A stretch of 35,876 nucleotides of DNA from Puniceicoccales bacterium. GTDB taxonomy: Bacteria; Verrucomicrobiota; Verrucomicrobiia; Opitutales; JAIRKQ01. The notes below the pieces were generated by a model that was given only the letters and a program-made list of their open reading frames with translations, did not search any database and was not told the DNA's origin. Both the position numbers and the translations under genes were made by a program. The stretch's first letter is position 1. Each line of letters begins with the position of its first letter. Below are positions 19,575 through 28,610 of this stretch, piece after piece. The DNA is taken from NCBI GenBank assembly GCA_031283685.1, contig JAITBI010000036.1, forward strand, positions 1-35,876, read 5' to 3'.

Positions 19575-20021
19575 TTGTTTCAGTAAAACTTGGACGATTT
19601 TATGGGTATCTGTGAGAATATTTTTCCATTCTTGGAGATCTTCTGGCAGAGATTCGAGAGAATAAATTTGTAACACTTTTCCAATAAACGATTCTTCGAA
19701 ACGCATTTTAAGTAGTCTTTCCCGGATGTCACTCGCCGATGGTTCATTTGGTGGATATGCCTTCCTCATGCCTAAACATGTGCGAATGGCATAGCGGGCA
19801 AAAAATCTAAAATTAGTGTCATCTTCATAGGCAATGGCACGTTCCATATTTACAACGGCACTACCAATTACGTAACGGGGATTAGAAAAATTTCTTTGGG
19901 CCTTTGTTTTCCTTATCTTTGATACTGTCCTATGGATAAAATAGGACACTGTTGCAGTGGATACGCTCAATACAAGCCATAGGATTGTTTTTTCGTAGTC
20001 ACTCGTAGAAACAAAACACAT
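19566..20021 (-). CDS. Hypothetical protein with N-terminal TM segment
   Basis: 151 aa; N-terminal hydrophobic segment and a helical domain (FFARYAIRTCLGMRKAYPPNEPSASDIRERLLK) faintly resembling C-termini of BatD-type proteins. Confidence 0.6.
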   Translation of the reverse strand: MCFVSTSDYEKTILWLVLSVSTATVSYFIHRTVSKIRKTKAQRNFSNPRYVIGSAVVNMERAIAYEDDTNFRFFARYAIRTCLGMRKAYPPNEPSASDIRERLLKMRFEESFIGKVLQIYSLESLPEDLQEWKNILTDTHKIVQVLLKQSA

Positions 20022-20033
20022 ATGAAAAATTCA

Positions 20034-20834
20034 TTAACTCTGGGATTTATTGGGATTTTCGGGAAGTGGTGCTTCTTCGTAGAAGTTAAGTAGCCTTATG
20101 TATTTGTATAATGTAAAGAAACTTTTCAGTCTAGCTATGAAATAGCCTATCGATCCATCCAAAAATCCAAGTTTTAAGATATAGGAATGGAAGAATGTCC
20201 ACTGGGCTTTAATTGCTGCACCTAATGGAGAAATCTTTTTCTTGTATTCAAACAGATCACGGGCTGCCAAATCGGCATATAGAGCATTTCTATTGATAAA
20301 CTCCTCAGGTAATTCTCCGGAATAGTGTAAAATGTCTCCCTTTATTCGCCGCACTTTACCATCTACTTCTATCCTTTCGTGCACTCTACCACCAACAAAA
20401 CGCCCATGACCTTTCTTAAAAAGCCTAAGGCTATAATCTGGATACCAATCTCCATAGGAAATCCATTTGTTCAAGAAAAATGTTTTCCTAGCAAATTTAG
20501 CAGCAACATATGGGTTATTGGTTGTGCTAATAAAATTTTTTATGGATGTCATCAGCACTTCGTTTATTGCTTCATCGGCGTCGAGAGATAATACCCATTC
20601 ATACGTAGCAATATCAATGGCGAAGTTTTTTTGATCACGAAATCCTTCCCATCTATGTTCCACAACCTTTGCACCGTAGGATTCAGCGAAAATTTTGGTT
20701 TCATCCGTACAATCGTTTATTACCACTATCATTTCGTCGGCAATGGGTACCACGGACTGGAGGCATCTGGTTATAATTTTTTCAGCATTTTTAGCTATTA
20801 TGACCACGCTTAATCTCGGTGAATAAATATTCAT
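20034..20834 (-). CDS. Glycosyltransferase family 2 (WaaE/KdtX-like)
   Basis: LSVVIIAKNAEKIITRCLQSVVPIADEMIVVINDCTDET..., EWVLSLDADEAI, YSLRLFKKGHGRFVGGRVHERI. Confidence 0.92.
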   Translation of the reverse strand: MNIYSPRLSVVIIAKNAEKIITRCLQSVVPIADEMIVVINDCTDETKIFAESYGAKVVEHRWEGFRDQKNFAIDIATYEWVLSLDADEAINEVLMTSIKNFISTTNNPYVAAKFARKTFFLNKWISYGDWYPDYSLRLFKKGHGRFVGGRVHERIEVDGKVRRIKGDILHYSGELPEEFINRNALYADLAARDLFEYKKKISPLGAAIKAQWTFFHSYILKLGFLDGSIGYFIARLKSFFTLYKYIRLLNFYEEAPLPENPNKSQS

Positions 20835-20873
20835 AGCAAATGAGAAAGAGGCATTTAATTGAAGAATGAAGTA

Positions 20874-20902
20874 TTGTCAATAGGCAAACTTTATTGTATT
20901 AT
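20874..20902 (+). promoter_or_regulatory. Putative sigma70-type promoter TTGTCA-17 bp-TATTAT upstream of ECF sigma gene
   Basis: TTGTCA 20874-20879, TATTAT 20897-20902, 17-nt spacer. Confidence 0.5.
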
Positions 20903-20911
20903 TGATCTTCA

Positions 20912-21547
20912 ATGAGTATTGAGGGTATAGTTTTATGCGAAAATGATGTCTCGAGTGGCACCGCTAGCGAACATTCATTCAATGAAGATCTCTGCCTAAT
21001 AAATCGAGTAAAGGCCAATGATTCCGCCGCCTTTGATGTTCTTGTAAAGAAATACCGAGATAGGTTATTTTCGATAGTATATAACATGACGTCAAATCGC
21101 GATGATGCATTTGATATTACCCAAGAAGTTTTTATAAAGGCATTTCGGGGAATAAAAGGTTTTAATGGTAAATCCGCTTTTTTTACCTGGTTGTACAGAA
21201 TCGCCGTAAATACTTCGATCACACAAATAAACAAATCCAGACTACGTCGATTCTTTAGCCTAGAAACCCTAGATACAGAAAAAGCCCAAAGGGCTTGTCC
21301 GGAGTATTTTGTTGGTATGGATAATGCGAGCAGGCCTCTTTTTTTGAAAGAATTGCAGGAAAATTTGAACATTGCCCTGCAAAAATTGTCAAACAAACAT
21401 AGGAGTGTGGTTGTTTTATGCGAAATAGAGGGGCTTAGTTCCGCTCAAGCGGCCTTTGTTTTAAAGTGTTCCGAGGGGACAGTGAGGTCTCGCCTCCATT
21501 ATGCAAAAGAGCAGCTAAAATCCTATCTCCAAAATTATTTACACTAA
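20912..21547 (+). CDS. ECF-family RNA polymerase sigma factor
   Basis: Sigma region 2 (AFDVLVKKYRDRLFSIVYNMTSNRDDAFDITQEVFIKAFRGIKGFNGKSAFFTWLYRIAVNTSI) and region 4 (LQKLSNKHRSVVVLCEIEGLSSAQAAFVLKCSEGTVRSRLHYAKEQL). Confidence 0.95.
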   Translation: MSIEGIVLCENDVSSGTASEHSFNEDLCLINRVKANDSAAFDVLVKKYRDRLFSIVYNMTSNRDDAFDITQEVFIKAFRGIKGFNGKSAFFTWLYRIAVNTSITQINKSRLRRFFSLETLDTEKAQRACPEYFVGMDNASRPLFLKELQENLNIALQKLSNKHRSVVVLCEIEGLSSAQAAFVLKCSEGTVRSRLHYAKEQLKSYLQNYLH

Positions 21548-21551
21548 AATT

Positions 21552-22010
21552 ATGCGTGATTATAATAGTAGAAATAAACAACTAGAAAAACTTTTACAAC
21601 TAAAAAGGTTTGAAATGCCATCTGAAGAAAGATGGCTAGAATTTGATTATGCTTTTGAAAACAAACGATTATCTGCCATAAAAGAGTCCAGAATAAAGGA
21701 GATATTTACATCCTTGGGAAGCATTTGGAATTTTAAACGCGTTGTATATTCGGCTGGTTTTTGCTTGTTGTTGCTAATTATTTTCATTGCCTCTGAAAAG
21801 CAACAGAAGAACATAAACAATATGCAAATGGCACAGGAGGTTAGTAAAAAATATGTACAATTTGCCAGTGATTGTATATTGGCTAGCGATGATGACATTG
21901 ATATTCAAGCAGGCATCTGTAACATCAGCTACCCAAATGATGGCATTGAATATGTGCAAGACATGTTGACGATGAAAAATAGTTCTTTGCCAGCCAGAAT
22001 GTGGAATTAA
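21552..22010 (+). CDS. Single-TM protein downstream of ECF sigma; candidate anti-sigma factor
   Basis: 152 aa; charged N-terminal ~70 aa, one TM ([18 protein letters not shown]), polar C-terminus; 4-bp intergenic gap from the sigma factor. Confidence 0.65.
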   Translation: MRDYNSRNKQLEKLLQLKRFEMPSEERWLEFDYAFENKRLSAIKESRIKEIFTSLGSIWNFKRVVYSAGFCLLLLIIFIASEKQQKNINNMQMAQEVSKKYVQFASDCILASDDDIDIQAGICNISYPNDGIEYVQDMLTMKNSSLPARMWN

Positions 22011-22011
22011 A

Positions 22012-23076
22012 ATGTCCGTAAAATATTTCAAACTTGGTTGTCTATTTCTACTTTGTTCCATATGGGGAAGTTCATTGTTGTTAGTCGCAGCAGTAAGTCA
22101 TTCTCCAGGTAAGGCTACGCAGTCGAAACGCGAAATAATGGAATTTGCTGGGGATCATTTGTTTGAAAATTCCCTAAAGAACATTTTTAATAGTAAAAAA
22201 AATTCCATTGTGCGTGTGGTGTGTGTAGCAAAAGCTGAAGAAGGAACCAGGACCGATGCTAATGACGCAAAGCAACTCCTTGGGGGAACTGGCTTCTTCA
22301 TTTCCAATAAAGCACATATATTGACGGCAGCATCGATCGTCAAAAATTCACAAATGATTTGGGTGGACTATAGGGGAGCTTCCTATTCTGCTGAATGTAT
22401 TGGGATTGATTTGCAGACGAATGTTGCAGTTTTGAGGCTATTGCAACCGCCAAATGAATTTGACATAGTGGATGTTGATGAAAATAACGCGATGGCATTG
22501 ACAGAGATAGGGTCATTTATCGTATTTGTGGGATGTAAATTGGGCATGGATCCATTGCCGGAACTAGGCAATGTTACAGGGAAAAACATATCCTACGGCG
22601 ACAATACCTTTGTGACTACATACTTGCGGACGAATTTAATGTTTTGTGGTGGCGAAAGCGGAGCTCCTGTTTTCGAATTGGATGGTAAGCTATCGGGAAT
22701 GATGATAGCGTCGTTGCCTGAAATGGCTTCCAGTTTTATTTTGCCAAGGCGAGCTCTTTCAAAAGTTGTTGATGTAATAATTAGTAATGGTATCATGAGA
22801 CATCCCAAACTAGGAATAGAAGTGCAGTCCGAATGTCGGTTTAACCGGGGACAGGAAATTGTCATTTCAAAAGTCCTTGCCGGTTCTGAAGCAGAAAAAG
22901 CAGGTTTAGTCGCAGGGGATATTATAAAGAAGGTTGGAAATTTTGATGTAAGCTATAGGGAAGACCTATATAATGCGGTATTTTTTGAGTGTCAAGATGG
23001 GCAAATCGCCATTACTATTTTACGCGAAGGAAAGGAATTGTCTTTTCAGGTAAAGAATGAATATATGGTCGAGTAA
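22012..23076 (+). CDS. HtrA/DegP-like trypsin-fold protein with PDZ domain, probably catalytically degenerate
   Basis: N-terminal signal/anchor, GTGFFISNKAHILTAASIVKN...DLQTNVAVLRL...GGESGAPVF..., PDZ-like LGIEVQ...VISKVLAGSEAEKAGLVAGDIIKKVGNFDV. Confidence 0.88.
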   Translation: MSVKYFKLGCLFLLCSIWGSSLLLVAAVSHSPGKATQSKREIMEFAGDHLFENSLKNIFNSKKNSIVRVVCVAKAEEGTRTDANDAKQLLGGTGFFISNKAHILTAASIVKNSQMIWVDYRGASYSAECIGIDLQTNVAVLRLLQPPNEFDIVDVDENNAMALTEIGSFIVFVGCKLGMDPLPELGNVTGKNISYGDNTFVTTYLRTNLMFCGGESGAPVFELDGKLSGMMIASLPEMASSFILPRRALSKVVDVIISNGIMRHPKLGIEVQSECRFNRGQEIVISKVLAGSEAEKAGLVAGDIIKKVGNFDVSYREDLYNAVFFECQDGQIAITILREGKELSFQVKNEYMVE

Positions 23077-24045
23077 ATGGTTACAAAACTTGATCATCCA
23101 GACAATTTAGATTCAAGACCTAGCATTTGCACTTATACGACAAAGCTCAGCACTGCTCAAGTCCAGCTATTACATACGCTGTGTGTTGATAAGCATTTCG
23201 AAAAATATCAGATTGCATATGCTAATTTTGCGTTTAGAGGCCATGGAGTGAACATTGTCGTCTACAAAAACGGAAAACTAGTCGTTCAAGGGAAAAAAAC
23301 CGAAGAATTTGTCCAATTTGAGCTGGAACCGAAGGTAACGTTTGAGGCGGCACTTGGCTATGAGGAAGTTGAACATCCGGAGTGGTTTGAGGAACACGCC
23401 GGGATGGACGAGAGTGGAAAAGGAGATCTATTTGGACCTCTCGTTACGGCATGCGTGATTGCGGGAAATGACGTTGTTCGTCAATGGATAAAAGATGGCG
23501 TAAGGGATAGCAAAAATGTTTCCAGTGATGCCATGATTTTTACCCTTGAATCCAAGATTTTAAAGGCGGATTGCGTTTCAAATGTTATGTGTGCTGGCAT
23601 GGGAAAGTACAATGAGTTGTATGTTAAATTTGGGGAGAATATGAATACTCTACTCGCATGGATGCACTCTTGTTCTCTGCAAAATGCTTTGCAAAGACGC
23701 CATGTGTCTTGGGGGATGCTCGATCAATTCTCCAAGCGTCCCATTGTGCAAACTTTTTTAAAGGACAAAAGCTTTGATTTACGTATGCAAACGAAGGCCG
23801 AATCCGATCCCGTAGTAGCTGCAGCATCAATTTTAGCCCGGGCGGAATATAATAGACAAATCAATGCCCTTTCGAAGAAAGCTGGATTTACCATAAAAAA
23901 GGGAGCGGGCCAAGTAACCATTACCCAAGCCAATGAGATTGCCAAAAATTTTGGCTATGACAGTTTAAAAAGCTTTATCAAAATGCATTTTGCGACTGCG
24001 CCCAAGGAAAATATCACTCATCCACAAAACAACCAAATTGAATAA
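23077..24045 (+). CDS. rnhC: Ribonuclease HIII
   Basis: N-terminal TBP-like domain plus GMDESGKGDLFGPLVTACVIAG, DSKNVS, TKAESDPVVAAASILARAEYNRQI. Confidence 0.95.
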   Translation: MVTKLDHPDNLDSRPSICTYTTKLSTAQVQLLHTLCVDKHFEKYQIAYANFAFRGHGVNIVVYKNGKLVVQGKKTEEFVQFELEPKVTFEAALGYEEVEHPEWFEEHAGMDESGKGDLFGPLVTACVIAGNDVVRQWIKDGVRDSKNVSSDAMIFTLESKILKADCVSNVMCAGMGKYNELYVKFGENMNTLLAWMHSCSLQNALQRRHVSWGMLDQFSKRPIVQTFLKDKSFDLRMQTKAESDPVVAAASILARAEYNRQINALSKKAGFTIKKGAGQVTITQANEIAKNFGYDSLKSFIKMHFATAPKENITHPQNNQIE

Positions 24046-24097
24046 ATCTTCTCGATCTAATTAGAGCAAAGTGCAAAAATCCAATGATGTAGCGCAA

Positions 24098-24745
24098 TCA
24101 AACCTTTTTGTGAAAAAATATTGTCACATTGCCATACTTGCACTGTACATGTGTCGGTGCAAGTACTTCGGGAAAAGTTTCCGAGGAAGACAGTTTTCGT
24201 ATGGCAGAAATTATGATGCTTCCGGGCTTTAGTTCTTTACGAAGTTTTTCTTCCAACTGCAAATACAATTCCTCCGCTCCTGTTCCATGCATCGGGTAGT
24301 GCATAAATATTACATCCGGCGAAAGGGATGGCTTGGCAAAATTCAATTTTAAAAAATTTCCGTTAACTACTTTAATCTTGTTGGCTAATTTTTTATTGGT
24401 TTGAGCTAGCTGTTGTATACTTTGCAATGATGATTCGTACAAAGTTGGAACTAGTTCCACACCGATAATGTGTTTAAAATATGGACATATCAGGGCAGCT
24501 CCAATGAGACACATGCCTGTCCCAGATCCAAGATCACAGAAAGTTGTTAGACCCTTAAGCCCATCTTTGACACCGGAATTCTCAATAATAGACAATAGTT
24601 CTGCAAAAGAAACTTCGCCGTATATCAAAAACTTTGTATCCTTTGGATCCATCGTGCTCCTACCCTTGTGGGATATGCTGTAACCGTTGATTCCTTGATA
24701 AATATTATTGAAAATTTCTTTCTCTTTTTCGAAACTCATACCCAA
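24098..24745 (-). CDS. SAM-dependent methyltransferase, DOT1-like
   Basis: YGEVSFAELLSIIE... TTFCDLGSGTGMCLIGAALICPYFKHIIGVELVPTLYESSL ... GNFLKLNF ... DVIFMHYPMHGTGAEELYLQLEEKLRKELKPGSIIIS: class I MTase with a DOT1-type arrangement (YGE before DLGSGxG). Confidence 0.7.
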   Translation of the reverse strand: MGMSFEKEKEIFNNIYQGINGYSISHKGRSTMDPKDTKFLIYGEVSFAELLSIIENSGVKDGLKGLTTFCDLGSGTGMCLIGAALICPYFKHIIGVELVPTLYESSLQSIQQLAQTNKKLANKIKVVNGNFLKLNFAKPSLSPDVIFMHYPMHGTGAEELYLQLEEKLRKELKPGSIIISAIRKLSSSETFPEVLAPTHVQCKYGNVTIFFHKKV

Positions 24746-24993
24746 ATCTTTCCCTAAAGCTCAACGAAAGAGTATATAAAATTTTACTAAAATCAATCAT
24801 TTTATGCGATATTGGGACTATTTTATAAACATTGGCCAGAAAACTCTCACGATAAGCCATACCTGAGTCCATACGTTATAACGTTTTCGGATTCAATTTT
24901 TCAAAGTTCGATTTTTAGCTTTTGGGCCTTACTTTCACTTATCATCACCCTTTTCCACGGGTAGTGAATTGTTTATCATCGCCTTATCATTTT

Positions 24994-25983
24994 TTACGGT
25001 ACTCGGATGGTGTTTAAAATTTTTGCAGCGATAATTTCACTTGATATCCCCTCGGATTCTGCAAGGTAGGAAGTGACTATCCTATGGCGAAGAACGTCGA
25101 TTCCTATAGCTTTTACGTCCTGTGGAGTGACATATCCACGGCCCTGTAAAAATGCCCAAGCTTTGGCTGCCAAGGCTAGGGCGATCGTGGCCCGTGGAGA
25201 TGCTCCGATTTGGACAAATTGGTCAATTTCAAGCTTATGGTCACTGGGCTTTCTTGTTGCAGAAATTATATCCACCACATATTCCTGAACTTTCTCATCG
25301 ATGAAAATCTCATCGACCACTTTGCGGGAATTTAAAATTTGATCTATGGATACGACTGCGTTTATTGCGATTTTTTTGCTAATTTTTGCCGTCGAATCCA
25401 AGATTTTTATTTCTTCCAGTTTCGTCGGATATTCGATCTTCAATTTCAATAAAAATCTATCGATTTGCGATTCCGGAAGGGGATATGTGCCCTCATATTC
25501 AATCGGATTTTCGGTGGCAAACACCATGAATAGTTCTGGCAACTTGTTGGTCTCACCGGCAATGGTTACCTGCAATTCTTGCATACTTTCAAGTAGAGCG
25601 CTTTGTACCTTAGCCGGTGCACGATTGATTTCGTCGGCGAGAACCAAATTGGCAAAAATTGGGCCTTTTTTGGTATAAAACTCACCGGTCTTCTGATTAT
25701 AGATTTGCGTGCCAATTATGTCGGAAGGCAACATGTCAGGGGTGAATTGAATCCTTTGGAATGATCCTTGTATTGCCGCTGCTAAGGATTTGATCGCCAA
25801 GGTCTTCCCAAGTCCTGGAACACCTTCCAACAAAATATGTCCTCCGGTGAGTAGACCCACTATCATCCGATCTATCATATATCGTTGGCCGATGATCAGT
25901 CGACCAATCTCATTCCGCAAAATTGATATCCAGGCCGAGGACTCTCGGACCACTGTATTTATGTCGCCAGTACCACTTGCCAT
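24994..25983 (-). CDS. MoxR-family AAA+ ATPase
   Basis: LEGVPGLGKTLAIKSLA, RIQFTPDMLPSDIIGTQIYN, FANLVLADEINRAPAKVQSALLESMQE, FATENPIEYEGTYPLPESQIDRFLLK. Confidence 0.95.
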   Translation of the reverse strand: MASGTGDINTVVRESSAWISILRNEIGRLIIGQRYMIDRMIVGLLTGGHILLEGVPGLGKTLAIKSLAAAIQGSFQRIQFTPDMLPSDIIGTQIYNQKTGEFYTKKGPIFANLVLADEINRAPAKVQSALLESMQELQVTIAGETNKLPELFMVFATENPIEYEGTYPLPESQIDRFLLKLKIEYPTKLEEIKILDSTAKISKKIAINAVVSIDQILNSRKVVDEIFIDEKVQEYVVDIISATRKPSDHKLEIDQFVQIGASPRATIALALAAKAWAFLQGRGYVTPQDVKAIGIDVLRHRIVTSYLAESEGISSEIIAAKILNTIRVP

Positions 25984-26179
25984 ACTTTGTTGCCCTAGTA
26001 TTTGTATAGTAATAAATTTTGCAATTGCTAAGTTTTAGACATTTTTCAATGTATTTCGAAATTTTATCGCAGAGTCAAAGGAAGAAAAAAGATTTCAGTC
26101 GTCCAATGGGAATTTTGTAAATGGTTTATTTCCGTAAAGAATCTTGTAAAGGGAGGCGATATATGAATATAATCTGCCA

Positions 26180-26755
26180 ATGAATTTTGAAAAAATTGTT
26201 GCTAGCGTAGAGTTGTTGATCGAAGGTATTGGCTACGATATATCGCGCGAGGGACTTCGGGATACGCCGCAGCGTGTGGCAACAATGTGGCAAAATTTTT
26301 TCAAAACAAAAAATTCGGATGAAGAGTTACTAAGACAAACGTTTGTCGCGGAAAATTATGGTGGCTTCATTGTTGTAAACAATATTCAATTTTCATCATT
26401 TTGCGAGCATCACTTGCTCCCATTTTTTGGCAGCGTTTCCATCGCCTATATTCCCCGAAATGGTACGGTCGTAGGACTGAGCAAATTAGCACGCATCGTT
26501 GACAAGTATGCAAAATGCTTGCAATTGCAAGAACGCCTAACCCAACAAATTCTTGAAGCAATTAGCAAAAATACCGCCAACGATGGGGTTTTGGTAATTA
26601 TTTCTGGCCAGCACATGTGTATGACCGTACGTGGAGTCATGCAGCCAAGAAGCAAGACGATAACCCGTGCAGTTTCCGGAAAGTTTTCATCGGAAAAATT
26701 ACTTGCCATGGAAGCCCAACAGTTAATCTTTGAAACAAATGGGGAAAAGCTTTAG
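26180..26755 (+). CDS. folE: GTP cyclohydrolase I
   Basis: [68 protein letters not shown]. Confidence 0.96.
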   Translation: MNFEKIVASVELLIEGIGYDISREGLRDTPQRVATMWQNFFKTKNSDEELLRQTFVAENYGGFIVVNNIQFSSFCEHHLLPFFGSVSIAYIPRNGTVVGLSKLARIVDKYAKCLQLQERLTQQILEAISKNTANDGVLVIISGQHMCMTVRGVMQPRSKTITRAVSGKFSSEKLLAMEAQQLIFETNGEKL

Positions 26756-27593
26756 CCAAATTACTCTACCGTGCATCATGGGGATTTTAAATGTTACGCC
26801 TAATTCGTTTTCGGATGGTGGAAAATTTTTTGATCAAGACATTACGGAACAACGTTCGGAAGCCATAACAGCCCAGCCAAAAGCCGTACAACATTTGCGC
26901 GAACTTGTCGATGGAGGAGGGATAATCATCGATATTGGAGGAGAATCGACAAACCCCAAGGCAATTGAAATTGACGCGAGTACCGAATGGAGACGTATTG
27001 GAAACGTTTTGAAAGCGGCCGTAGCCGTTGGCGATATTTTTGTATCCGTCGATACTTACCACGTTGAGGTTGCACGGAAAGCACTGGAACATGGAGTAAA
27101 TATAGTAAATGACGTTTGCTGCACATGGCACTTCCGCGAAATGGCAACCATTGTTAAAGATTTTGATGCCCATTTAATCGTTACGCACAATGCGCGAAAT
27201 GATAAAAATTTTTTACAAATAAATAACCCTGTTAGCAAAATAATTTCAGAATTTGAAAAGATTCTAGACGAAGCAATCCGCATAAACTTTGATGTAAAGC
27301 GTATTATTTTCGACCCAGGAATAGGTTTTGGGAAAACGCCACAGCAGAATTTGGAAATTTTTAGGACAATTGGTAAAATATGTTCGAAATTCCCAAACCT
27401 CGTCGTCTGTGCTACATCGAAAAAATCTTTTTTGGCTACAGCTGCCAATGGTGATGATAGGAAAACATTGTCAAGTGCTACCATTGCCACGACGATGGAG
27501 GGATTTCGTCAGGGGTGTAAGATCTTTCGAGTCCATGAGGTGGCCGAAAATTTGGCAGTATTAAAATTTGCACAAAAATTATATGAGCGATAA
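26730..27593 (+). CDS. folP: Dihydropteroate synthase
   Basis: [59 protein letters not shown]. Confidence 0.95.
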   Translation: MKQMGKSFSQITLPCIMGILNVTPNSFSDGGKFFDQDITEQRSEAITAQPKAVQHLRELVDGGGIIIDIGGESTNPKAIEIDASTEWRRIGNVLKAAVAVGDIFVSVDTYHVEVARKALEHGVNIVNDVCCTWHFREMATIVKDFDAHLIVTHNARNDKNFLQINNPVSKIISEFEKILDEAIRINFDVKRIIFDPGIGFGKTPQQNLEIFRTIGKICSKFPNLVVCATSKKSFLATAANGDDRKTLSSATIATTMEGFRQGCKIFRVHEVAENLAVLKFAQKLYER

Positions 27594-27957
27594 GATTTTT
27601 ATAGATGACATTGAGATATTTGCCAAGCATGGAACCTTCATTGGGGAAAAGTTTAGGTCACAGCGTTTCCTAATTTCGGCGAAAGCCCAATTTGATGCCA
27701 CACGGGCAAAAACTTCCGATATGATTTCCCATACCGTCGATTACACAGAATTGCTAGAAACAATGTTAGAAGCTGTCCAAGGTTCATCTTTTAATCTTCT
27801 GGAAAGGCTAGCGCAGCACATAGCTGACAAAATATTTCAAAGATTTCAGTCAATTACGCTGCTAGATATCGTGATTAAAAAATTTCCCGATTCTTTGGCG
27901 GATAAAAGTTTTTCGAGCCTGGGATTTTCATCGACGTTTTTGCGCAATGAAAAATGA
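27583..27957 (+). CDS. folB: Dihydroneopterin aldolase
   Basis: [38 protein letters not shown]...HTVDYTELLE...LLERLAQHIADKIF; in the fol cluster. ATG at 27583, overlapping the end of folP. Confidence 0.9.
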   Translation: MSDKIFIDDIEIFAKHGTFIGEKFRSQRFLISAKAQFDATRAKTSDMISHTVDYTELLETMLEAVQGSSFNLLERLAQHIADKIFQRFQSITLLDIVIKKFPDSLADKSFSSLGFSSTFLRNEK

Positions 27958-28444
27958 AGTCTATTTGTCGCTTGGAAGTAACCTTGGAGATCGTCTGAGT
28001 TTTTTAGCCCTTGCAGTATCAAAATTAAAGCGTAATGGTCTGAGGATTGAAAAATGTTCCAATGTCTACGAAACAGAACCTCAAATTTTGACAAACCAAC
28101 CAAACTTTCTCAACTGCGTGTTATTTGTTAAAACAACGTTTAATGCACTGCAATTACTCGAGCTCTGCCAAGATATCGAACGTTCCATTGGCAAAAATAA
28201 AATCATAGAATTTGGACCAAGAAACATAGACATCGACCTCTTGATCTTCAATGCCGAAAAAATTTCAACACCTGATTTGATAATTCCACACCCGCGAATG
28301 TTTGATCGTAACTTTGTCCTGATGCCCCTAAAGGAAATCGCCCCCGATTTGGTCATTGAAAATCGACCTATTGACCAGCTAATTGCAAAGTGTGCCGATC
28401 AAAAAATAAAACTTTTCGCAGACAAGGACGTTTTTGACATTTAA
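27947..28444 (+). CDS. folK: 2-amino-4-hydroxy-6-hydroxymethyldihydropteridine pyrophosphokinase
   Basis: VYLSLGSNLGDR, SNVYETEP, QPNFLNCV, LLELCQDIERSIG, GPRNIDIDLLIF, IPHPRMFDRNFVLMPLKEIAP. Confidence 0.96.
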   Translation: MKNEVYLSLGSNLGDRLSFLALAVSKLKRNGLRIEKCSNVYETEPQILTNQPNFLNCVLFVKTTFNALQLLELCQDIERSIGKNKIIEFGPRNIDIDLLIFNAEKISTPDLIIPHPRMFDRNFVLMPLKEIAPDLVIENRPIDQLIAKCADQKIKLFADKDVFDI

Positions 28445-28548
28445 ACAGCAACTATCCTTTGATTGCAAAAGTTTCGTTCAAAGAGAAAAATTTTTTTGTA
28501 AAAAATATTAGTTGTAGATCCCCTATTAGGAAAGTTTTAGTAAACTTA

Positions 28549-28576
28549 TTGACATAATTGCCGATTCAAGTAAAAT
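28549..28576 (+). promoter_or_regulatory. Putative sigma70 promoter TTGACA-16 bp-TAAAAT upstream of 28611 gene
   Basis: Consensus TTGACA at 28549-28554, TAAAAT at 28571-28576. Confidence 0.55.
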
Positions 28577-28610
28577 ATATATTGAAAAATATTTTTAACA
28601 AAGGTTAACA

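Noticed and set aside
26787-27490. Minus-strand ORFs within folP (128, 73 and 144 aa)
   Set aside because: Opposite a clearly recognised folP; no family signature.
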